This document shows, piece after piece, positions 56,143 through 62,562 of a DNA stretch of 62,562 nt; position 1 is the first letter of the stretch; each line of letters starts with the position of its first letter. Made by a program: the position numbers and the translations under genes. The notes beneath the pieces are model-generated. The model had not been told where the DNA came from. It worked only from the letters and a program-made list of their open reading frames with translations, and searched no databases. Source of the stretch: Candidatus Accumulibacter contiguus (lineage in GTDB: Bacteria; Pseudomonadota; Gammaproteobacteria; Burkholderiales; Rhodocyclaceae); assembly GCF_012940005.1 (NCBI RefSeq), contig NZ_SPMX01000011.1, positions 4-62,565 of the forward strand, written 5' to 3'.

Positions 56143-56966
56143 GACGCATCGCCGCGCGCGACAATCCGCATTACAAGGCGCTCAAAAAACTCGGCGAGAG
56201 CGGCCGCGAGCGGCGCAAGAGCGGGCGCGTGCTGCTCGACGGCATGCATTTGATCGAAGCCTACGGCCGCCACTGCGGCATTCCGGAAGAAATCCTGGTC
56301 AGCGACAGCGGCGCCGGTCGGCCGGAGATCGCCAGATACCTGGAATGCCGTGGGGCCGCGAAGACCAGGACACTACTTTCCGATGCGCTGTTCGGCGAAC
56401 TCGCGACGGTCGACACACCGAGCGGCATCATGGCTGTCGTGCCGCTGCCGGCGGCGATGCGCAAGCTCGACTACGACGCCGATACGGTGCTGCTTGATGG
56501 CGTTCAGGATCCCGGCAATGTCGGTTCGATCCTGCGCAGCGCAGCCGCCGCGGGTTTTCGCCAGATCCTGTTGTCGATCGACTGCGCGCAGGCCTGGTCG
56601 CCGAAGACGCTGCGTGCCGCGATGGGTGCACATTTTCAGCTCGACCTTCATGAAAACAGTGATCTCGGCGAGTTCCTTGCTGCCTATCGCGGGCAATCCG
56701 TCGCCACCGCACTCGCCGCGCCGCTCAGTCTGTATTCGGCCCGGCTGCAAGGACCGCTGGCCTGGGTCTTCGGCAGCGAGGGTCTCGGCGTCCGGCCTGC
56801 CGTGCTGGCTGCGACCCACCTGCAATTGCGCATCCCGATGCCCGGCGCCACCGAATCTCTGAATGTTGCTGCCGCCGCTGCAATCTGCCTGTTCGAAACG
56901 CTGCGGAGCCGGGAGTGTCATCGGGCGGAAGCCCCAGTTGGGCGTTCCGCCCAGCCGCATGGATGA
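56139..56966 (+). CDS. TrmH/SpoU family RNA methyltransferase
   Basis: A 275-residue SPOUT methyltransferase. An N-terminal substrate-binding domain begins ITSRxNP-like ([15 protein letters not shown]) with [14 protein letters not shown], and the knot domain has [33 protein letters not shown] and [22 protein letters not shown] motifs for AdoMet and RNA binding. Ribose 2'-O-methylation of rRNA or tRNA is expected; the target (RlmB, TsnR-type or other) cannot be fixed. It starts with GTG at 56139, overlapping rnhB. Convergent with the transglutaminase gene. Confidence 0.9.
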   Translation: MRRIAARDNPHYKALKKLGESGRERRKSGRVLLDGMHLIEAYGRHCGIPEEILVSDSGAGRPEIARYLECRGAAKTRTLLSDALFGELATVDTPSGIMAVVPLPAAMRKLDYDADTVLLDGVQDPGNVGSILRSAAAAGFRQILLSIDCAQAWSPKTLRAAMGAHFQLDLHENSDLGEFLAAYRGQSVATALAAPLSLYSARLQGPLAWVFGSEGLGVRPAVLAATHLQLRIPMPGATESLNVAAAAAICLFETLRSRECHRAEAPVGRSAQPHG

Positions 56967-56987
56967 CATGCGACCGCAAGCAGGGCA

Positions 56988-58880
56988 TTATTTTTTCGCA
57001 GCGGAACCATAACGATTCCGGTACAGGGCTTCGATCAGGTCGCACGCGCTGGCAATCCGAGGCGCACCCAGAATTGACCTGCCTTCGCGGTCAACCCGGG
57101 CAATCCAGGCGCGTGGGGGTTCGCTCAGACGACGGCCGAGCCCCAGGACGGCAAACTCATGCTCCAGCGCCCGGAACGAACGTATCTCCTCGCTGGGTAC
57201 GTCCTTCGCCGGATCGCCAGCCCCGGAGTTCTTTCCGCTGGATCTCCGTACCTGCCCGGCGCGTCTCAGCGTCAGCCACGCCAGCAGCGCCGCCAGCAGC
57301 GTGGCAAGTGCCAAGGCGGTTACCGGGTACCCGGATGCGGCCATGTCGCGCTGCAACTCAGCGAAACGTCGCCAGGCGAAAGACAGGAGATCCGACAGCG
57401 GTCGCCAGAACGGTGCCGCATCCTCTTCGACCGTCAGCCAGGTGGATGGTGTCGTATCGACCTCGATCCACTGGCCATCGACAAAGGCCTCGGACCAGGC
57501 GTGCGCGTGCCGCTGCCGCACCAGAAAAGCCTTTTCGAGTCGGCTATATTCCTGCACGGAATAGCCGGTGACATAGCGTGCCGGAATGCCCAATGCCCGC
57601 AGCAGCAACACGGTGGCGGTTGCGAAATACTCGCAGTGGCCAGCGCGGTCGGTCAGCAGGAAGCGCTCGAGGTCGCGTCCGCCGCGCTGCTCATCGCCCA
57701 GGAACAGGGTATAGCGGAAGTGCCCGGCGAACCAGTCCTGCAGGCCCATCAGCCGTTCGCGCTCGCTTCTTTTGGTCAGCGTCGCAAGTTCAGGCAAGCG
57801 CAGCAGCAGGTCGGCAAAACCGGACGGCAGCGACAGGTCGGCGGTCTCGGGCTTGCTTGATGCCGCAACCGCCTCCCTTGCCACCACGACATCGACTAGC
57901 GGCGGCGCTTCGCCAGCTCGAACGACACCATAGGCGTTGCGCTGCAGGATCCCGGGCGCAGCGCCGATATGTTCGGCGCCGACGGGTACGGGGATGATTG
58001 CGACACCCTTGCGGCTTTGTCCGTGCAGCTTAAGCCATGGCTGGCCCTTGGCCGGCGCGGCAAGCAGCGGCGCAAAAGAATCCTGCCGCGCCACCCAGGC
58101 GCCATTCGCGTACCGGGTGAACACGCCGCTGCGCAGTAGCAGCGGAGCAACGGCGGGTGGCGCCTGCTCGACCCGCCAGAGGATCCGGTCGGAGAGCTTG
58201 ACGCGGCCGAGGTCACCGATCCGCGTCTGGCTCTGGTAGGGGTCGGCATCGGTATCGAACAGGATATCGATGCCCCATTCCTGCAACGCGAGTTGACCGC
58301 GCTGCAACCCTACACTCGCACCATAAGCCACGGCAACCGCGAGCAGCGAAGCGAGAGCGAAGGCGGCAAGCCCCTTCCCGCGAGGGGATGGCCGCGCCAG
58401 GAGAAGCCATGTCAGCATGACGGTAGCCAATGCCCAGAAAAACCACGGCGATGGCTTGGCCAGCGCGCTTGCCGAGAGCATGGTCATGGCCAGGTAGGGT
58501 GCGCTCAGCTTGGCTACGTGGTCGGCATCCGGGTGCGTCGAGCGACGCAGCGTCAACGCCAGGTGCCGCAGACGGAGCCGCGTTTCGCTCAGCGCTTCGA
58601 GCAGCAGCAGCGGGAAAAGTGCGGCGGGCAGCCAGCCGGTACCCGCCAGCAATCCCTTCGGCAAGCCCTGCGCCAGGAGAAATCCCCCTACGGTCAGCAA
58701 GACCGCCAGTGCAGAGAGGTCGACCGCACGGTTCAAATCGCGGTCTGTCAGGGTCAGCCGCAGGCCGCTGGCGGGTGCCAGTAGGCGGGCAACGGCGAGC
58801 AGAATGCCCAGCGCGTCCTGGCCGGTGGCGAAGCCCCACAGGAGCAGTCCGGCCGCTTGCAGCCACGCGGGCGTCGTCAT
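56988..58880 (-). CDS. TgpA-type transglutaminase-like membrane protein (DUF3488)
   Basis: A 630-residue inner-membrane protein. The N-terminal 190 residues contain about six hydrophobic helices; a periplasmic transglutaminase-like domain holds the Cys (DRAGHCEYFATATVLLLRALGIPARYVTGY), His (HAHAWSEAF) and Asp (VDTTPSTW) triad; one helix and a basic cytoplasmic tail follow. Pseudomonas TgpA is essential there, but its substrate is unknown. It is third in the minus-strand operon moxR-DUF58-TgpA, overlapping DUF58 by ATGA, a conserved trio. Confidence 0.92.
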   Translation of the reverse strand: MTTPAWLQAAGLLLWGFATGQDALGILLAVARLLAPASGLRLTLTDRDLNRAVDLSALAVLLTVGGFLLAQGLPKGLLAGTGWLPAALFPLLLLEALSETRLRLRHLALTLRRSTHPDADHVAKLSAPYLAMTMLSASALAKPSPWFFWALATVMLTWLLLARPSPRGKGLAAFALASLLAVAVAYGASVGLQRGQLALQEWGIDILFDTDADPYQSQTRIGDLGRVKLSDRILWRVEQAPPAVAPLLLRSGVFTRYANGAWVARQDSFAPLLAAPAKGQPWLKLHGQSRKGVAIIPVPVGAEHIGAAPGILQRNAYGVVRAGEAPPLVDVVVAREAVAASSKPETADLSLPSGFADLLLRLPELATLTKRSERERLMGLQDWFAGHFRYTLFLGDEQRGGRDLERFLLTDRAGHCEYFATATVLLLRALGIPARYVTGYSVQEYSRLEKAFLVRQRHAHAWSEAFVDGQWIEVDTTPSTWLTVEEDAAPFWRPLSDLLSFAWRRFAELQRDMAASGYPVTALALATLLAALLAWLTLRRAGQVRRSSGKNSGAGDPAKDVPSEEIRSFRALEHEFAVLGLGRRLSEPPRAWIARVDREGRSILGAPRIASACDLIEALYRNRYGSAAKK

Positions 58881-60223
58881 GTCGCCGGCGTCGCGGCGGG
58901 TGCTTCGGGAACGGCGATGCGCCTCAGGATGCCGGCGAAGCCCGCATCGTCACCAGCGAAGCGCGCGCCATCCGGCTCCACGACCCACACTGCCGGTCGC
59001 ACACCGCGCGCCAGCAGGCGCCGGACCGCGTTCTGGCGGGGCTCGTCCCAGGCCAGGAAGATGGCAATGACTGACGACACCTGTGCGGCGTTGCGCTCGA
59101 GCGTAGCCAGCAGGGGATCGATACTCGCCGGTGGCGTGGGCGCGACCGTGGCGAGCAGGCGCAGCAAGGCATCGGCGCCGCCGAGACCGCGGCCGGCGGT
59201 GACGCGATGCACACGCTCGCCGACAAAGATCAGGTCGAGCAGGCTGTCGGCGTCGCGCGCTTGGGCGACCAGCCAGGCCGCCATCGATACCGCCGTTTCG
59301 AAAGCCGGCGCGAACGGATACGGTGCAGCGGTGTCAAGCAGCAGCGCGTGCCGCGCGAAGAATTCCTCCTGGAATTCACGCACCACCGGCTTGCCAGTGC
59401 GTGCGAAGCTGCGCCAGTGGATGGCCCGCAGCGGATCGCCCGGGCGGTAGTCGCGCAGGCAACGGAACTCCTCGGCGTCGCCGACGTGCTGCGCCAGCGC
59501 AATGCCACCGGGCTGGAGCAGGCGATGGCTGGCGGCGGGCGGCAATTCCACCGGCAGGCGCGTCGGCAGCACCGCTAACGTGGCCTCTCCAGCGTTGACC
59601 GGCACGCGCGTTTCCACCAGTCCGAGCGGACCGGGAATGACAAGCGCAAGACTCTCGAAAACGGCGAGCCCGCGTGCCGTTGGCCGTATCGCGACTTCGA
59701 TGTCGACACGCTGGCCTGGAAGTAGCGGCGGCATACTGATCCGTTCCACGTCGATCGCGCGTAAGCGTCGCAATATCTCCAGGAACGCCGGGTAGCCGAT
59801 CCGCTGGTCGAAGCGGTTGCTTGCCGCCGCTCCCCGAAAATGCTCGAGTGATGTCGGCGATGGCCAGGGCTGGCGCAACTGTTCGACGAGGCCGCCTGTT
59901 CGAGTTGGCTGCGTACGTTCATTCTGCACTTCGATGCGGTATCTTGCTGGCTCACCAGACGTCACGAAGTCGGGTAAATGGCGGCGCACGCTCAAGCGTG
60001 GCGCACGACGGTGCACAAGGACAGCGGCGGCAGCGTCGACCGCAACGACGCTCGCGCCGAGGGAGAACAGCATATGCGCAAGATTCGATTGGGTGTCGAG
60101 CCCAAAAGCACCGGCAAAGGCAGTGAGCGCGACAATCACCAGTCCGGCTGGTGTCAGCCGCTCGCGCAGCCAGCGCGACGCCACGAAGACGAAGCGGAAG
60201 AGCGCAAGTTTGTGCGTGGCCAC
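58877..60223 (-). CDS. DUF58 family protein
   Basis: A 448-residue protein. The N-terminal basic region and two hydrophobic helices (SNLAHMLFSLGASVVAVDAAAAVLV) are followed by a beta-rich part and the DUF58 core: EEFRCLRDYRPGDPLRAIHWRSFARTGKPVVREFQEE and a von Willebrand-like segment HALLLDTAAPYP. DUF58 proteins act with MoxR ATPases and TgpA-type proteins, possibly in cell envelope or protein complex assembly; function is not established. Thirteen bases follow the moxR stop before its start. Confidence 0.9.
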   Translation of the reverse strand: MATHKLALFRFVFVASRWLRERLTPAGLVIVALTAFAGAFGLDTQSNLAHMLFSLGASVVAVDAAAAVLVHRRAPRLSVRRHLPDFVTSGEPARYRIEVQNERTQPTRTGGLVEQLRQPWPSPTSLEHFRGAAASNRFDQRIGYPAFLEILRRLRAIDVERISMPPLLPGQRVDIEVAIRPTARGLAVFESLALVIPGPLGLVETRVPVNAGEATLAVLPTRLPVELPPAASHRLLQPGGIALAQHVGDAEEFRCLRDYRPGDPLRAIHWRSFARTGKPVVREFQEEFFARHALLLDTAAPYPFAPAFETAVSMAAWLVAQARDADSLLDLIFVGERVHRVTAGRGLGGADALLRLLATVAPTPPASIDPLLATLERNAAQVSSVIAIFLAWDEPRQNAVRRLLARGVRPAVWVVEPDGARFAGDDAGFAGILRRIAVPEAPAATPAT

Positions 60224-60236
60224 GGCCTATCGCCAA

Positions 60237-61169
60237 TCAGAGTGGCACGGGTATCCGCCCGAGAACGTCGCGTACCACTTCGGCACCCGTGGTGCCCGAA
60301 TAGCGCGCTTGCGGATCGAGCGCCAGGCGATGGGCGAGCACGTCGGGCGCGATATCCTGGATCGTGTCCGGCGTGACAAAGGATGCGCCATCGAACAGCG
60401 CCAGTGCCCGGGCCAGCTGGAAAATCGCAATCGAGGCGCGTGGGCTCGCGCCCATCTGAACCGCCGGATGGCTGCGCGTGGCCTGGACCAGGGTGACGAT
60501 GTACCGGCGCAACACCGGCGCCACCGTGATTCCGGCCGCAGCATCGCGTGCCGCCAGCAGACCGGCGACAGTAGCACAAGGCACGAGCTGGTCAAGCGGA
60601 TGCCGTGCGGCGCTGTAGTCGAGCAGACGCTCTTCCTCTTCGGCACTCACATAGCCCAGGCCGAGCCGGATGCCGAAGCGGTCCAGTTGTGCCTCGGGCA
60701 GTGGATAGGTGCCGGCCTGCTCCACCGGGTTCTGCGTGGCGATGACGAAGTAGGGTTGAGGCAAAGCTCGCCTCTGGCCATCGACCGTCACCTGCGCCTC
60801 GGCCATGGCTTCCAGCAGTGCCGACTGGGTACGCGGCGAAGCCCGGTTGATTTCGTCGGCAAGGAATACATGGGCGAACACCGGTCCTTCATGGAAGCGG
60901 AAGGATTGTGTCTTCGCGTCGAAGATGGAGACGCCGACGATGTCGCTGGGCAGCAGATCCGGGGTGAACTGTACCCGCGAAAAAAGTGCCTCGACCGAAC
61001 GGGCGAGTGCCTTGGCCAGCGTCGTCTTGCCGGTGCCGGGGTAATCGTCCAGCAGCACGTGCAGGCCGGCAACCCAGGCGGAAACGATCTTGCGCACGTT
61101 GGCGTGCTGCCCATGCAACACCTTGGCCAGGTTGGCCGCGATGGCGCGGGGAGCGGTGATATCGGTCAT
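60237..61169 (-). CDS. MoxR family AAA+ ATPase
   Basis: A 310-residue AAA+ ATPase with Walker A DYPGTGKTTLAKAL, Walker B VFLADEINRASPRTQSALLEAMAE, sensor 1 FVIATQNPVEQAGTYPLPEAQLDRF and a C-terminal lid containing MGASPRASIAIFQLARALAL. MoxR ATPases act as chaperones that activate partner proteins with VWA-like domains, here probably the adjacent DUF58 protein. I start at the ATG at 61169; the longer frame adds eight non-conserved residues. First gene of its operon. Confidence 0.93.
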   Translation of the reverse strand: MTDITAPRAIAANLAKVLHGQHANVRKIVSAWVAGLHVLLDDYPGTGKTTLAKALARSVEALFSRVQFTPDLLPSDIVGVSIFDAKTQSFRFHEGPVFAHVFLADEINRASPRTQSALLEAMAEAQVTVDGQRRALPQPYFVIATQNPVEQAGTYPLPEAQLDRFGIRLGLGYVSAEEEERLLDYSAARHPLDQLVPCATVAGLLAARDAAAGITVAPVLRRYIVTLVQATRSHPAVQMGASPRASIAIFQLARALALFDGASFVTPDTIQDIAPDVLAHRLALDPQARYSGTTGAEVVRDVLGRIPVPL

Positions 61170-61357
61170 GGCGGAAGTCACTCCGGTGTCCACCTTCGAC
61201 GAGGTCGTCAGGAAGATGCGGCTGGTTTCACGCCGTAACCGGACACATGCTCGCAGCGGCCAAAGTTATTCTGACGCTTGTGAGCACGTTCTGCTGCCTG
61301 CAGCAACAAGAACAAACGACGCGGCTTTCTGCGCCACCGCTCGACGACCATGAAGCG

Positions 61358-62062
61358 CTAGGCGGCGCGACGGCGGCTTCGTGTGAGGCCAGCGATGCCG
61401 ATCAAGGCAAGGGCAAGTGTCGAGGGCAGCGAAACCTCCGCAGAAGGCGAAATACTTGCAGTCACGGGCAGATCGCCTTCCGGATCGAGATCGGCCGGCA
61501 GATCTACGACTCCACCCACCGAGATGGTCACGATACCGATTTGGGGCACATCAATACTAGCCGTACCCTGGGAAATATTGAGCGTGTCAAAGCACCACCC
61601 GACCTTCAAGGATCCCGATTGCGTAAGCGTTCCCGAAACACCATTGATCGTGATGGCGCGGTCCAGACTGAAGGGGTTGAGAACGCCATCCGAACAGTTC
61701 CCGGTGTCCGGACCTGCCGAGCCGCCACCGGTATGTCCCGGAATGAAGGTGAAGGTGAGCGGAGTAAACGAAGGGGGCAACGCCAGGTGGTCGGCAGTGT
61801 ACGTATCGCCCGTGAGGCTTATCTGATCGGCCCCAGGGTCCTTCGGATAACTCCCAAGGTCCCAGCAGTTTCCGCTGAAATCTGGTACCGCCGAGCCAGC
61901 AGAGGGGGCAAGATCGGGTCCTTTGCAGGCGCCAACGTCAGTGAGAGCAATTGGGGCGATAGTGATGGTCAGAAGAGCGGCCGATGCGGTGCCCGACATC
62001 CCGAGTACCGCCGAAATTGCCAACCCAAGCGCAGAAATCCACCGAGTCAGGATGCTTTTCAT
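61358..62062 (-). CDS. PEP-CTERM-type exported protein
   Basis: A 234-residue secreted protein. A signal peptide (about 1-29, ending GTASA) is followed by a glycine- and aspartate-rich beta-type domain with six cysteines, and a C-terminal sorting tripartite signal: SLPSTLALALIGIAGL and then SRRRAA, a variant of the usual VPEPSTLALLGIGLAGL-RRR. The Pro of the motif is kept but Glu-Pro is Ser-Leu, so recognition by exosortase is likely but not certain. It has an AAAGG site nine bases before the ATG at 62062 and a sigma-54 promoter 43 bases upstream. No exosortase gene is in the window. Confidence 0.75.
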   Translation of the reverse strand: MKSILTRWISALGLAISAVLGMSGTASAALLTITIAPIALTDVGACKGPDLAPSAGSAVPDFSGNCWDLGSYPKDPGADQISLTGDTYTADHLALPPSFTPLTFTFIPGHTGGGSAGPDTGNCSDGVLNPFSLDRAITINGVSGTLTQSGSLKVGWCFDTLNISQGTASIDVPQIGIVTISVGGVVDLPADLDPEGDLPVTASISPSAEVSLPSTLALALIGIAGLTRSRRRAA

Positions 62063-62104
62063 CGTTCTTGACCTTTCGTTCAATCGTACCGTCGTTTCGT
62101 CTGA

Positions 62105-62120
62105 AGCAGTTTTCGTGCCA
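62105..62120 (-). promoter_or_regulatory. Sigma-54 promoter for the PEP-CTERM gene
   Basis: On the minus strand TGGCACGAAAACTGCT matches the consensus TGGCACG-N4-TTGCW with one change (T to C). GG and GC sit at -24 and -12, and the predicted start is about 30 bases before the ATG. PEP-CTERM genes in several betaproteobacteria are known to be RpoN-dependent, with PrsK/PrsR. Confidence 0.7.
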
Positions 62121-62430
62121 GAATTTTACAAACGTAATTATGTTGTTCTTGTTATTCTATTTTCGCACCTTCCGTGGAGAGGTAATTTCCCCTAGCCAGG
62201 CCGCAGGTGTAAAGAATCCCGACACTGAAGACCCTGTGGCTGTCTACTCGCTTGGGTCGCCGAAGGATAGGAAATCCAACTCCAGCATCCAGAGTATAGT
62301 ATAGGAGCCTTCCGAGCCACGGCTGGTTATCGTCACCGATGTAGGAAAACGGGATCGAGTTCTCGGGGTGCGAATCAAAGTGTTGGTCGAAGTACTTTGT
62401 TCGATGGAGAGGCGTTGGCATGGGTGATCA
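62121..62430. other. Region with no supported gene at the right end
   Basis: About 310 bases, AT-richer at the left edge. Short overlapping frames on both strands show no known protein. Confidence 0.45.
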
Positions 62431-62472
62431 CCCCTCCCCCCTCGCGGGGGAGGGGTTGGGGGGAGAGGGGGC
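62431..62472. repeat. GC-rich palindromic element, possible dispersed repeat
   Basis: CCCCTCCCCC and GGGGGAGGGG form perfect ten-base arms around CTCGC, followed by a GGTTGGGGGGAGAGGGGG tail. Elements of this look (CCCTCTCCCCCAACCCCTC type) recur in many proteobacterial genomes. Only one copy is seen here. Confidence 0.5.
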
Positions 62473-62562
62473 CATGGTTGCACACGAATTCGTCGAATCC
62501 TTGCGAAAGCATATGGCCAGAGCCGTCAGTCTGCTCTGCTGGCCTCTGCGAGGGCATGGACG

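Noticed and set aside
62152-62421. 89-codon minus-strand frame near the right end
   Set aside because: No recognisable family, no ribosome site, and it overlaps another frame of equal quality.

Overview
The window is about 62.6 kb of GC-rich DNA from a Gram-negative bacterium that is almost certainly a betaproteobacterium. The gene run rpsB-tsf-pyrH-frr-uppS-cdsA-dxr-rseP-bamA-skp-lpxD-fabZ-lpxA-lpxB-rnhB, the nadE-glnB pair, the alaC-alaA-hom cluster, a PEP-CTERM protein with a sigma-54-type promoter, and a large polyhydroxyalkanoate (PHA) gene block together suggest Rhodocyclaceae or a Candidatus Accumulibacter-like PHA accumulator. That placement is inference: no rRNA gene is present to confirm it.

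Layout. 1-11.5 kb: the end of prpD (methylcitrate cycle), pssA, a secreted RTX metalloprotease, alaC-alaA-hom, an Mth938-like protein, an orphan ArnD-like deacetylase, a Bax-inhibitor-1 protein, and a small accessory patch between tRNA-Ser and tRNA-Phe (IS4-like remnant, Uma2 nuclease, IS91-like scrap). 11.6-17 kb: trxB, smr, nadE-glnB, ppa and a glutathione transferase. 17.1-33 kb: the PHA block. It holds a PHB-depolymerase-type esterase with extra domains, an enoyl-CoA hydratase, a divergent PHA-synthase-like protein, an acyl-CoA synthetase, a class I PhaC, an SDR dehydrogenase, a thiolase, two MaoC-type hydratases and a class III PhaE-PhaC pair. So three synthase homologues sit beside the genes that would make (thiolase, SDR, hydratases, CoA ligase) and break down (depolymerase) their substrates.

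33-41.6 kb: paaI-type thioesterase, rimO, then a four-gene minus-strand operon (Tat-like small protein, PqqD-like chaperone, HprK-related kinase, nucleotidyltransferase) matching the poorly understood HPr-rel-A type of system, then glnD and map. 41.9-57 kb: the translation, isoprenoid, outer-membrane and lipid A operon, tightly packed with stop/start overlaps. 57-62.5 kb: a moxR-DUF58-transglutaminase operon and a PEP-CTERM protein with a very good sigma-54 promoter.

The most promising system is the HPr-rel-A-type operon at 35180-37867, followed by the triple-synthase PHA locus. A caution: three genes expected to be essential (ppa with two breaks, frr, cdsA) are interrupted by single-base indels, three of the four in mononucleotide runs of 7-9. 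This looks more like sequence error than biology, so the assembly should be checked before any of these genes is called broken.
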